Source: a virus. From it: DNA of 27,244 nt. Position numbers and translations under genes: made by a program. This document shows positions 19,502 through 27,244 of the stretch, piece after piece. The stretch is from positions 1 through 27,244 of the IMG/VR virus record IMGVR_UViG_3300025645_000370; one strand, 5' to 3'. How positions within the stretch are numbered: the first letter of the stretch is position 1; each line of letters begins with the position of its first letter. The notes beneath the pieces are model-generated. The model had not been told where the DNA came from. It ran no database searches and was given only the letters and a program-made list of their open reading frames with translations.

Positions 19502-20419
19502 TTACACTGGAGTATAGAGTACGATTTCAGAACCGTAAGCGTATTGTACGCCAGCAGTATATCGCATCACGAATCGAACATTCTTTGAACCGTCAAGGTC
19601 AGCCATATCCAATACTTTTACCTCGTTCATGTCACTTAAAAGTGATGTTCCGAAGAATAAGTTAGAAGATTGGGCACATACCATCCATCCAGAAGTCATT
19701 CCTTCCGCTAAGAAGATTTTTATACCTTCGAACTCAAGACCAGTGAACCCTTGGTTAGAGGATTTGTTCAAGAAACCTGCTCCGTTGTTAGCCAAAGCTA
19801 AACTTGAAACATAGGCTCTCCATACTGAACTTGATACGTATAAGTATAAGTCCTCTTTTCCATAAACAGTTGAAGGAACAGCGTTAATCACTTTTCTCAT
19901 TTCTGCTTGGATAGTTGCACTATCAGGAGCAATTCCAACTACATCGATAACAGTCGCATCGGCAGTCATTAGGGTTTCGAACCCATCATACTCACCTGCT
20001 GTACCAGTAGCACCAGACCAGATTATTACTTCATTAGCACTTGCTATCTCACCTACTGTTTTAGCGATGATAAAAGATGCTAAGTTAGGAGGAAGGTTAT
20101 CGTGAGCCGAAAGACCCATAGAGATTGCTTCCCAGTCATCTTTAAAATCTGACTTACAAAGCGTAAAGTTAACTTGGAACTCTTCTGGTTGAAGGATATT
20201 CTCAGTTAAATCGATTGTAGCAGTTGGTGTGAAATCACAAGTTCCATCTTTGATTAAGTCACTCATGGCAACTTTCTTCAAGACTTGTTTGTATTTAATG
20301 TTAGGCTTTACCGTAACACCTCCATTACGAATAGTGGATGCGTTTAGTAAACTTGCCTGAATATACGGAAGAGCGTGTTCTCCTGCATAAGTAGTAGTTA
20401 CATTAGTTGTAGTAGGCAT
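19502..20419 (-). CDS. Major capsid protein
   Basis: A 305-residue protein consistent with an HK97-fold-type phage capsid subunit as found in Bacteroidota phages: an N-terminal VKPNIKYKQVLKKV segment, a central SDFKDDWEAISMGLSAHDN helix, an ANEVIIWSG/FETLMTAD region, the VYGKEDLYLYVSSSVWRAYVSSLA segment, and a C-terminal KNVRFVMRYTAGVQYAYGSEIV strand. It is preceded by a scaffold-like gene and XkdF protease gene and followed by a strong hairpin and the tail tube gene, which is what is expected around a major capsid gene. Assigned by context plus sequence type. Confidence 0.75.
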   Translation of the reverse strand: MPTTTNVTTTYAGEHALPYIQASLLNASTIRNGGVTVKPNIKYKQVLKKVAMSDLIKDGTCDFTPTATIDLTENILQPEEFQVNFTLCKSDFKDDWEAISMGLSAHDNLPPNLASFIIAKTVGEIASANEVIIWSGATGTAGEYDGFETLMTADATVIDVVGIAPDSATIQAEMRKVINAVPSTVYGKEDLYLYVSSSVWRAYVSSLALANNGAGFLNKSSNQGFTGLEFEGIKIFLAEGMTSGWMVCAQSSNLFFGTSLLSDMNEVKVLDMADLDGSKNVRFVMRYTAGVQYAYGSEIVLYTPV

Positions 20420-20452
20420 ATCTTACTTTTAGTTATTAATTAATATTTTCTT

Positions 20453-21109
20453 TTATTTTCCTCCAAATAGTGAATCCCAAACGTGGTCACTAGTTGTTTT
20501 TCTTCGTCCTTGCTGATATAAAATCGGTTTCTTTTTTTCGACTCCTTGCTCAGGGTCATGCACCAATGTATCAGTATTGACAACATTAGACTCAGGAGCA
20601 GGTTCAGTGTTCGCATTTGGAGTATTAACTAACTCTGGCTCAGGAGTTTGAATTGTCTCAGGAGTGACCTCAGCAACTGGTTCTGTACTAGGAGCAGTAG
20701 GTTCTGTACTAGGAGCATTAGGCTCTCCAGTAGTATCCACAACGGGAGCATTAGCAACATCCACCGTCTCAGCAGGAGCATCTACCTCAGCTAAGGCAGT
20801 AGGAACTTGATGTGGTTCAGCAGGAGAAAGAGACTCAAGTACTTTTGCGTACATTTCTTTAATCTCGTTAATAGCTGAATCAAACTCGTCTCTTGTTATT
20901 CCTCCACTAGGAGCTGGAGCAGGAGTTGGAGCTTGCATATCATCTTGTGCATCATCTTGTGCATCATCTTGTGCTACGTCTTGTGCTACAACCTCATCTT
21001 TTTCTTCACCTTCTGCAGGGTCAACTTCTTCCTCTTTCATCGTAGGTTTCCCACTAACGCTTTTGGCTAGTTTTACGATATCCTCAAATAGTTCTTTTGG
21101 ATTTCTCAT
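20453..21109 (-). CDS. Scaffold-like capsid assembly protein
   Basis: A 218-residue, acidic, Pro/Ala/Thr/Glu-rich low-complexity protein just before the major capsid gene, as scaffold proteins usually are. Residues 45-57 are built from AQDD repeats (a 12-bp DNA repeat); a short helical segment ITRDEFDSAINEIKEMYAKV follows, then long stretches of PTEPTAPSTEP-type sequence. The C-terminus is basic (KKKPILYQQGRRKTTS), a likely capsid-binding end. Scaffolds guide procapsid assembly and are removed by the protease. Function is inferred from composition and position. Confidence 0.6.
   Translation of the reverse strand: MRNPKELFEDIVKLAKSVSGKPTMKEEEVDPAEGEEKDEVVAQDVAQDDAQDDAQDDMQAPTPAPAPSGGITRDEFDSAINEIKEMYAKVLESLSPAEPHQVPTALAEVDAPAETVDVANAPVVDTTGEPNAPSTEPTAPSTEPVAEVTPETIQTPEPELVNTPNANTEPAPESNVVNTDTLVHDPEQGVEKKKPILYQQGRRKTTSDHVWDSLFGGK
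20939..20986. repeat. 12-bp tandem repeat in the scaffold gene
   Basis: ATCATCTTGTGC occurs three times in a row (20939-20974), followed by a variant TACGTCTTGTGC (20975-20986). It encodes AQDD units; copy number may vary by slippage. Confidence 0.8.
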
Positions 21110-21164
21110 TAAATTAATTTTAAATTATATTATTAATACTTATTTTACTTAATTCTGTTCGTTT

Positions 21165-21701
21165 TTATGCTGATTGAACTACACAGCTCTCCAATGTTCC
21201 ATTCCAATATCCTCTACTATCAATAGTAGTAAAAAACACCTTCTCGGATGATGCTACAAAAGTTCTTTCGTAAGTTCCATCATAAAGTAGCTCTGCTTCA
21301 TCATCTAGGGTTATCCAACCTTTTGTTGCACCAGATAATACAAAAGTAATTGTATACGTTTCCCCTATTGTTAAAGGACTAGTTGTACTTAGTAAGATGG
21401 GAGCAGTTCCAAAACCAGAAGAAGTCATTCCAACTCCTTCCGAATACGTCCAATCAAAAGTTTCAAGGAAATCAGGAGAATCACCAGTAAAGTTAAACAC
21501 CTCACCCCTTACCCTTGTCTGGATATTAATAGTAATATTATGCACATTATTATCATCTGGCGATGTAGTATTATGTACCGTACTATCAGTACCTCCAGTT
21601 GCAATAAAAGTAGTGTTCGAAATGCCATTGTCTCCATTTAAAGAGCCAATGCCAAATTTACCTTTAAAGGCTGTTTCCCAAGCGTTCTTAGTTCGCCTCA
21701 T
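21165..21701 (-). CDS. Structural protein with lectin-like beta-sandwich
   Basis: A 178-residue protein. The first 60 residues (KFGIGSLNGDNGISN, then HNTTSPDDNNVHNITI) are Asn/Thr rich; residues 65-178 resemble the carbohydrate-binding-like modules of phage surface proteins: DFLETFDWTYSEGVGM, then PLTIGETYTITFVLSGATKGWITL, then FVASSEKVFFTTIDSRGYW. A similar module ends the protein at 26050-27244. Lying between the protease and scaffold genes, it may decorate the capsid and bind surface sugars. Overlaps the protease gene by 14 bases. Confidence 0.55.
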   Translation of the reverse strand: MRRTKNAWETAFKGKFGIGSLNGDNGISNTTFIATGGTDSTVHNTTSPDDNNVHNITINIQTRVRGEVFNFTGDSPDFLETFDWTYSEGVGMTSSGFGTAPILLSTTSPLTIGETYTITFVLSGATKGWITLDDEAELLYDGTYERTFVASSEKVFFTTIDSRGYWNGTLESCVVQSA

Positions 21702-22308
21702 CTAGCATTCTGTTTATTGCTATGTAGGCATTCATTTCTTCTTGAGTGAATTCCATTTCCTCAGCAAATTGTATTCGATTGTGTTTGAACTGACCTTCAA
21801 TTGAAAATCCTCTATAAGTACCATCTTTAATTTTAGACCATACCACTGGATTCTCCACACGAAATGATACTGCCCAAGCACCTACTGGAGCATTTAATCC
21901 GTAGATTGCAGTCTTATCTTTTTCACTATCTTCAACTATCCAACTTTCTGCCAAATACACTCCATCAACTAACATAGTCTGATGTTCTTCCGTTACGTTA
22001 TGCAGTTTAAGTTGTTTAAGGTACTTTTCAGAGCATTTGCGGATAGTTTCCGCCCCTACACGTATAAAGTATTCAAAAGCACCTTTCCTTCGGTAAATCG
22101 GCTTCTTTGGAACGAGAGCGAGTCCTACAACGAGCCTCTTTTCTTCGTCCATTGTTTTTAGCTCTACAGAATCCAAATCTTCATCCTCCTCACCAAGTGC
22201 TACGAATAATTCTTTAGTCGCAGGTCTATCTACAAAAGAGAATGCAGATATCCCACTTTCATCAAAATCATCAATAGTTAAGTCTAATATTTCTAATTGT
22301 TTTCTCAT
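21688..22308 (-). CDS. XkdF-like prohead protease
   Basis: A 206-residue protein of the XkdF/Peptidase S78-like type: N-terminal AFSFVDRPATKELFVAL, then KRLVVGLALVPKKPIYRR, then VTEEHQTMLVDGVYLAESWIVEDSEKDK and finally VPVGAW-like APVGAWAVSFRVENPVVWSKIKDGTYRGFSIEGQF. It is expected to cut scaffold and capsid N-termini during head maturation; His in EEH and Ser in ESW are candidate catalytic residues. It lies upstream of scaffold and capsid genes in the same transcript, in line with that role. Confidence 0.8.
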   Translation of the reverse strand: MRKQLEILDLTIDDFDESGISAFSFVDRPATKELFVALGEEDEDLDSVELKTMDEEKRLVVGLALVPKKPIYRRKGAFEYFIRVGAETIRKCSEKYLKQLKLHNVTEEHQTMLVDGVYLAESWIVEDSEKDKTAIYGLNAPVGAWAVSFRVENPVVWSKIKDGTYRGFSIEGQFKHNRIQFAEEMEFTQEEMNAYIAINRMLDEAN

Positions 22309-22310
22309 AA

Positions 22311-22949
22311 TTATCTTCCTGAATGTATTTTAGCAAGTGTAATGCTTCTTGCACCAATTGTAACTGTTCCCGTATCCACCTTTAAAAAGAACCTTCCTCC
22401 GTTTGCATTGAAGGTGGTTCCAGTATAAACTGGATATGAAATAGATATGTTAAAAGGCGTTGTCTTTGTAGTTGTAATATCTCTCACTACAATTGGAATT
22501 AAAGGAGTAACCTCACTCGCTCCAATATCTAAAGTTGTGGTTATTGCCGTTGGACTTCCCGTTTTCGAATCTACCGTTAAATCCAAACGAAGTATGTACA
22601 TATCAAAGTTGTTATTAGGGATTATAAGGAAATCCTCATCATCCCATAATTCTGCACTACCACTTGGCAACTGTGTAGCAAGACTGGCACTACCTTCTCC
22701 ATCAATAGTTAACTTAACTTCTGACGTTCCAACCACAATTGTAGGCGTGGTAATAAGCCCATCGTGATAAGTTGCCCATCCAGTTCCTGATTCATTTGAA
22801 ACCCAAGAAGTTCCGTTATATACCTCTTCTTGATTTGTATCTGTATTAAAGACTATATGACCTACTTCAGCACCTAACAAATCTCTCTGTATAGTTGTTA
22901 CTGAATTTAATTTATCACTAATACTTGAATTTGTTCTTGTTCTTTCCAT
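22311..22949 (-). CDS. Fibre-like structural protein
   Basis: A 212-residue, Thr/Ser-rich beta protein. Residues 28-52 (GHIVFNTDTNQEEVYNGTSWV) are the 'fibre neck' type sequence often seen near the start of phage fibre and virion surface proteins, and the rest looks like a beta-sandwich receptor-type domain. Likely a virion appendage. It directly follows the tape-measure gene, which suits a tail location, but head decoration is also possible. Confidence 0.6.
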   Translation of the reverse strand: MERTRTNSSISDKLNSVTTIQRDLLGAEVGHIVFNTDTNQEEVYNGTSWVSNESGTGWATYHDGLITTPTIVVGTSEVKLTIDGEGSASLATQLPSGSAELWDDEDFLIIPNNNFDMYILRLDLTVDSKTGSPTAITTTLDIGASEVTPLIPIVVRDITTTKTTPFNISISYPVYTGTTFNANGGRFFLKVDTGTVTIGARSITLAKIHSGR

Positions 22950-22992
22950 TTCTATATTGTTTAATATAATACTAAATTAACTTGTTTCTGTT

Positions 22993-25164
22993 CTATAATC
23001 CTGCATCACCAACTGAGTTTTTCTGTATATCATCCGCTTTAGCGATATCGTCATATACTACATAAGCCTTAGTTGCATCATTCTTATTGTTTATTGTATC
23101 GGTAATCTGACTTGTAGCAGAATTACCTACCACATTAAAATTAGGAGTAAATGTAGCCGAAGATGCACCACCTCCTGCCGACTGACCTCCCTTTTCTACG
23201 GGCGACTTAGTTTGTAGGATTTTAGCTACTTGGCTTGCTCCCATAATACCAACGGCTACCGCCTGAACATAGTTGTAAGGAGTGAATGGTTGCATATTAA
23301 TTGCAGACATCACACCACTATAAGTGCTCCATAATGTTTGAGCAATTGCCACACCTTTTGCTACAGCAGAGCCTTCTCCTGCGATTGCAATAATAGCATC
23401 ACCTAATTGACCGATAATTGCCTCCTTCGCTTTTGCCTTCTTCTTCTCTAATGCCAAGTCGTGCTTTGCAAATGCTTGTGCCCTGCCTTGTTGTTTCTGC
23501 TCCATCTGTTGCTTCTGCTCGTCAGTATATTGGTTAGACTTCATCCTTCTATCATGCTCTTTCGTATCTAATTCGAACATCTTCTCATTAAGAGCCATTT
23601 GTTGCATTATCTTTCCAAGATTACCTTCTTCATTTAGAATGCTCATTTCACCCTTGTGCTGAACTTCACTATTAAGCATTTCGTTTCTAGTTGATAGCCA
23701 AGTTTCAAACCCTGCTAATGCACCCTGAGTTTGCTCTTGCATCAACTCTCTTACTTGAGCATAGTATAAAGTATCGGACTGTAATAACGCTCTGTTTTTC
23801 TCATCGTTAGCTGATACTATTGCATTATTATGCAAATTATTTGCCTCTTCAATCAATAGGCTTTTTTCTGCCTCAGACTTAGTACTATCTTCAATTTCCT
23901 TTATTCTCTTCTCTAATCTTATTTGCTCCTTACCAAGCCAAGCATCATATTCAGCCTGAATTTTCGCATCCCGAATATCTGAGGCTAATTGCAATTCCTC
24001 CTCTTTAGTTGTAGCCCTAGTCTGTCTCTCTTTATCTGCCCAACTAACAGTTAGTTTAGATAAGTCTAATAATGTTGCTTCCCAATCTCTAAGTGCCTTT
24101 TCCCTTTTCTTTTTAGTATTCGGCTCTTCTGGGTTGCCAAATAACAGTTCAGCTAGGATTCCTCCTTCAGGAAGTTTTTCCTTCATGAACTCCATGTACT
24201 TACCTATCTTCTCCTCCGAATCTTTTAGAGCCTCATTCTGATTCTTGACTGCCATCCCCACTCCCTGCTCCACAGCAAATCCAAACCCAACAACTGCCCG
24301 TTCCACAGTTAACAAAGCTAAATCCCAATTATCTAATGATTCTACAGCACTTTCTGATTGTAATTTAAACTGTTCTGCATACTCTTCTTCTATTAATTTA
24401 GCTAATGCATTTGCCTTAGCCTCGTCTAATAATGCCTGAGTTTTCTTCTTGAGTGCCTCAGTACTTTCATCGGTTAGCTTCCCAAATTCATCAACAGATA
24501 TGTTTAAATCATCGTAAGTTTCATTAACCCTATCTAATAAAGAGACTTTATCATCTAATGCAACATTATTGTCCTCTAGTGCATCCAATGCAACCATCAA
24601 CTTAACAGCACTCGAATCAAGGGTATTTCTCCAATCGGTAGTTGCTTCCTCCGCTTTCTTAGTGCTACCTGCAAAATGGTCTAATAATGCAATTCCACCT
24701 TGTATAAGTAACAATACACCCATCGGACCCATTAAGGATGCCCACATGGCTTTTAATGCACCACTAAAGCCATAAGCAGAGCCAGTAGCTACATTTGTAC
24801 TCCCCGATAATTGGAATAACATAGATGATAGCTGAGACACGTTATTCGCCATACCTCTAATGCCGTAAGGAGCATCCGAAACTACACGACCAAGTTCTAG
24901 TGCCGAAGATGTTGCAAGACCAGTATGATTGGTCATTGTAGACATACTCTTACCTAGCTTCTGTAAACCATCAGCCCTCCTCATTTCTGCGTTAGCCAAT
25001 TGCTCGGTAGCCAACTTAGTTTCAATCATTTTCTGTCTATACTCAGCAGAAAAATTACCAACTTGCTTGACCGTTTGCCCTAACCTATCAATCTTGACCT
25101 TGGCTCTTTCAACGTCTAAATCTAATTCTAATTTTATCCTTTCCGAATCGGTTAATCTTGCCAT
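22993..25164 (-). CDS. Tape-measure protein
   Basis: A 723-residue protein, the longest in the window. The N-terminal 110 residues are helical with VERAKVKIDRLGQTVKQVG and ALELGRVVSDAPYGIRGMANNVSQLSS, a common opening of Bacteroidota tape measures. Hydrophobic segments lie near 140-165 and 595-665, and between them is a long charged coiled-coil region with many Gln/Glu/Lys. Tape measures set tail length and help eject DNA through the host membrane; by the usual 0.15 nm per residue this suggests a tail of roughly 110 nm. Supports siphovirus morphology. Confidence 0.85.
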   Translation of the reverse strand: MARLTDSERIKLELDLDVERAKVKIDRLGQTVKQVGNFSAEYRQKMIETKLATEQLANAEMRRADGLQKLGKSMSTMTNHTGLATSSALELGRVVSDAPYGIRGMANNVSQLSSMLFQLSGSTNVATGSAYGFSGALKAMWASLMGPMGVLLLIQGGIALLDHFAGSTKKAEEATTDWRNTLDSSAVKLMVALDALEDNNVALDDKVSLLDRVNETYDDLNISVDEFGKLTDESTEALKKKTQALLDEAKANALAKLIEEEYAEQFKLQSESAVESLDNWDLALLTVERAVVGFGFAVEQGVGMAVKNQNEALKDSEEKIGKYMEFMKEKLPEGGILAELLFGNPEEPNTKKKREKALRDWEATLLDLSKLTVSWADKERQTRATTKEEELQLASDIRDAKIQAEYDAWLGKEQIRLEKRIKEIEDSTKSEAEKSLLIEEANNLHNNAIVSANDEKNRALLQSDTLYYAQVRELMQEQTQGALAGFETWLSTRNEMLNSEVQHKGEMSILNEEGNLGKIMQQMALNEKMFELDTKEHDRRMKSNQYTDEQKQQMEQKQQGRAQAFAKHDLALEKKKAKAKEAIIGQLGDAIIAIAGEGSAVAKGVAIAQTLWSTYSGVMSAINMQPFTPYNYVQAVAVGIMGASQVAKILQTKSPVEKGGQSAGGGASSATFTPNFNVVGNSATSQITDTINNKNDATKAYVVYDDIAKADDIQKNSVGDAGL

Positions 25165-25167
25165 TGT

Positions 25168-25329
25168 TTATTGTTTTTTAAGATAAGGTATAACTTCGCT
25201 CCACGATGTAGGAGCTTCGTACTTCCCTCGTGCTATCAAGATGTCCTCATCATCGGACTTAAAGTCGTGTTGTAGTGCAAGGATTAATTCCCTCATTCCA
25301 CTACGTATTTTCTTATTCTCTTTTGCCAT
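25168..25329 (-). CDS. Small protein before the tape measure, 53 aa
   Basis: A 53-residue ORF (MAKENKKIRSGMRELILA at the start, SWSEVIPYLKKQ at the end). Its ATG overlaps the stop of the 187-aa membrane protein (TAATG), and its stop lies three bases before the tape-measure start. The position just before the tape measure is where tail-assembly chaperones lie, and small size and charge do not contradict that, but no frameshift site is evident. Function unknown. Confidence 0.55.
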   Translation of the reverse strand: MAKENKKIRSGMRELILALQHDFKSDDEDILIARGKYEAPTSWSEVIPYLKKQ

Positions 25330-25892
25330 TATCTGTCAGACCATTTATTTTTGTAGATGTACCTATTTTGGGCATAACCCATTTGTACAATCCATTGTTT
25401 TTCCCATATCCAAAGGAGTTTAACTGGGATGGATACAGACAGTCTAAACTGTCTTTGACCATCCTTCGTAAAGAAAGCACATTGGCTACCAAATAGCGTA
25501 TGATTTCTAAACTGTGTCGCACCTCCATCGCCATTATTCCACCAAATTGTTAAATCTTCTAGCTTACCTTTTTTAGGCACTAATACCATCTTTGCGTTCC
25601 AATGCGGATTACGTAATGCAATCCATCTAAAGGCAATGTACCATCTTTGAACATAGTTTAACTCAGAAATTACGATATTGTTCGCTCTACGCCATCCCTC
25701 GTCTCCATAAAGATTAGATATTTTATCCTTCTCATCTCGATTGACGAAATACCATCCCCAACTTCCTTCCGACCATCCGTAATGTAATTCGTAAGGATAT
25801 ATTACTGGGAATAGACTTATCCCTAATAAATATAAAACTAAAAATAGCAATCCCATTCCTAGCCATCTTAAAATTGATATTATATCTCTCAT
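25329..25892 (-). CDS. Membrane-anchored phage protein (DUF7338-like), 187 aa
   Basis: An N-terminal hydrophobic segment (residues 9-31) is followed by a Trp-rich soluble part: GWSEGSWGWYFVNRDEKDK, then YIAFRWIALRNPHWNAKMVLVP, then GSQCAFFTKDGQRQFRLSVSIP. I associate the RW-x(3)-RNP-x-WN motif with an uncharacterised phage membrane-protein family (DUF7338, from memory). The role is unknown. It lies between tail genes and is coupled to both neighbours by overlapping codons. Confidence 0.6.
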   Translation of the reverse strand: MRDIISILRWLGMGLLFLVLYLLGISLFPVIYPYELHYGWSEGSWGWYFVNRDEKDKISNLYGDEGWRRANNIVISELNYVQRWYIAFRWIALRNPHWNAKMVLVPKKGKLEDLTIWWNNGDGGATQFRNHTLFGSQCAFFTKDGQRQFRLSVSIPVKLLWIWEKQWIVQMGYAQNRYIYKNKWSDR

Positions 25893-26050
25893 CCGTTTTG
25901 GTTTTTGTACGCATTAAATTTACTCATTATCCATTCGATACATTTGATATCAGAAGGTTCTCTGTATATTTTTTGTTCCAACGCCTCTTCATTTGCGTGT
26001 GCGTGTAATTCATCGTGAAATCTTTGGTAAAATTCTCTAGGGTATTCCAT
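25889..26050 (-). CDS. Small acidic protein, 53 aa
   Basis: A 53-residue ORF (MEYPREFYQRFHDELHAHA at the start), with an amphipathic helix and several His residues. It overlaps the 187-aa gene by four bases (ATGA) and begins one base into the end of the tail gene at 26050, so it fills the gap exactly. No known family. Confidence 0.5.
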   Translation of the reverse strand: MEYPREFYQRFHDELHAHANEEALEQKIYREPSDIKCIEWIMSKFNAYKNQNG

Positions 26051-27244
26051 TAGTTAATTGGGTATATTTTTAAGTTATCGACTGCACCAACAAATGGGTC
26101 TGTTCCTTCGGTCTCAAATGTGAAATCACCATCTGTGGTACACGTTATTAAGAACACCTTCATTCCAGTTTCGGATGTATCAACATTCTCAAAAGTATCA
26201 CCTGCATAAACACGCAAACCGCCTGCGTTTGTTTCCTTTAAATCAAGAACAACTAAATACTCTACACCAACCGTTAAAAGTGATGCAAGATAAACGGATT
26301 CCCAACCAGAACCGTTGCAATTAAGTAATCCACCTGAAATAGAAAATGACGTGCCTGAATAAATCCAATCTGTATCTGCATCAAATCCTCCGTTAATCGC
26401 AATATCTGCATCGTTATATTTTACAACTTGACTTCCAGACCATGTTCTGAAATCAACTATATCCGCATCTTCACCGCCTGCATTAGAGGTTTGGTGAACA
26501 AGAGGAACTACTAAAGTTGCTCCTAAACCACCGTTGTTAACTGACCTAAAATTTTGCCCATTTGTTGCAGATGATGTACCAATTGGTGATGTCAATTCGG
26601 GTAGAGCAATCATTGGAACGGAATCCATTAAATAAAACGCAGAACTTTCTGGTATGTATTTTATAGAAGGCGGAACTGGGTTGACTATGTACGATTGTTG
26701 TAATCCACCAGTTCGAATAGTTTCCAATTTTGGTGCATATAGAACCTCTAATAAATAATTTTCTTTTATACCATAATCATCTATTGTTACCAATTCTGGT
26801 GCATCAATTCTTCTAATTACTTCGGCATTTCTCATAAAAGCATAAGGCATAGATATCATTGAATCAATATTCACCCTCTCTAATGCATAATTATATGCAA
26901 TCGTTGACGTATTTCCGCCAGTTATACCATCCCATGACCGCAAATCAACTTCAATATTTTTGAAACAATTAGCCATTGTTGTGTGGGTTGTTATCGATGT
27001 TACCGCAGGATAAATCCCCTCAGTCATTTCACCACATTGGTAAAAAGTACGATAATTTAGATTCTGCAATTTAGGGGCACGACACCAAATCAAATCCGAA
27101 CAAGCATTGAACTGTTGTTGTGAATTAAATTCCGTACATTCAGGGAATTCTGCATAAACGATTGTAGAGGCTTTAAAAGCATCTCTATTAATTCTTAAAA
27201 CCATTCCTTCAAAGTCATAAAATGCAAGAATGTCAGTTGCATTG
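26050..27244 (-). CDS. Receptor-binding/tail protein with leucine-rich and lectin-like regions (partial)
   Basis: The first in-frame ATG is at 27204, but the frame stays open to the window edge (13 more codons, reading ...LAFYDFEGM), so the true start is probably beyond it. Residues about 40-235 (from the ATG) have spaced hydrophobic repeats such as APELVTI and APKLETI, as in BspA-like leucine-rich surface proteins; residues 270-384 form a beta-sandwich with NGGFDADTDWIYSG, SISGGLLNCNGSG, LTVGVEYLVVLDL and a VGAVDNLKIYP end, as in carbohydrate-binding modules on phage tails. This is a good candidate for host recognition. It opens the tail block in this window. Confidence 0.65.
   Translation of the reverse strand, partial: NATDILAFYDFEGMVLRINRDAFKASTIVYAEFPECTEFNSQQQFNACSDLIWCRAPKLQNLNYRTFYQCGEMTEGIYPAVTSITTHTTMANCFKNIEVDLRSWDGITGGNTSTIAYNYALERVNIDSMISMPYAFMRNAEVIRRIDAPELVTIDDYGIKENYLLEVLYAPKLETIRTGGLQQSYIVNPVPPSIKYIPESSAFYLMDSVPMIALPELTSPIGTSSATNGQNFRSVNNGGLGATLVVPLVHQTSNAGGEDADIVDFRTWSGSQVVKYNDADIAINGGFDADTDWIYSGTSFSISGGLLNCNGSGWESVYLASLLTVGVEYLVVLDLKETNAGGLRVYAGDTFENVDTSETGMKVFLITCTTDGDFTFETEGTDPFVGAVDNLKIYPIN

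Noticed and set aside
25313-25534. 73-codon minus frame and the plus frames near 25241-25496
   Set aside because: They overlap the 187-aa and 53-aa genes in other frames and lack coupling or leader.

Overview
The window looks like about 27 kb of a tailed-phage (siphovirus-like) genome, or a prophage, from a host in the Bacteroidota, most likely a flavobacterium. Reasons: AT-rich DNA; almost every start codon preceded by an A/T-rich leader rather than a Shine-Dalgarno sequence; promoter-like sites that fit the Bacteroidota TTG-N19/20-TAnnTTTG pattern; and protein families I associate with flavobacterial phages (DUF6712-type connector, XkdF-like protease, RepA-like ATPase, HTH-DEDDy exonuclease). 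Every gene I accept lies on the minus strand, so transcription runs from right to left. No terminase, integrase, DNA polymerase or tRNA gene is visible; the genome continues past at least the right edge.

Right half (27244 to 13793, late module, in transcription order): a receptor-binding/tail protein cut by the window edge, three small genes, the tape-measure protein, a fibre-like protein, the XkdF-type prohead protease, a lectin-like structural protein, a scaffold-like protein, major capsid protein, tail tube protein, a small structural protein, portal, DUF6712 connector, a tail/fibre protein, then a lysis cassette (TM/coiled-coil protein, membrane protein, M15 endolysin, GTA-type holin). 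Tape measure before capsid and portal after it is not the textbook order.

Middle (13792 to 13446): a gene-free, hairpin-rich boundary that separates late from early genes.

Left half (13445 to 2086, replication/recombination module): a small membrane protein, a degenerate M15-peptidase-like protein, two adjacent PD-(D/E)XK nucleases, several very small translationally coupled ORFs, a Rad52/Rad22-like annealing protein, a lipoprotein, an SSB-like protein with a DDLPF tail, a RepA-like ATPase, a sigma-like factor, an HTH-DEDDy exonuclease, a MazZ-type dATP/dGTP diphosphohydrolase, a FEN/T7 gp6-like 5'-3' exonuclease, a DUF932 protein, a DnaA-domain-IV-like protein, a Cys-rich mini-protein and a ribbon-helix-helix-like mini-regulator. 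Four promoters share a TTGTG -33 element; two of them share a longer ACTTGTGAGA-N12-TTGTARTATTG signature. Terminator hairpins divide the module into short transcription units.

Far left (2010 to 1): about 820 bp without genes, holding four copies of a 19-bp iteron-like repeat, a 22-bp direct repeat 244 bp apart, small hairpins and a near-DnaA box, which I read as a candidate replication origin/control region. It is followed by a mini membrane protein, an unknown gene, a strong terminator and a gp88-family gene. Relatives of the iteron reappear in the lysis region, which suggests a phage-wide DNA signal. All functions are inferred by reading the sequence; no database search was run.
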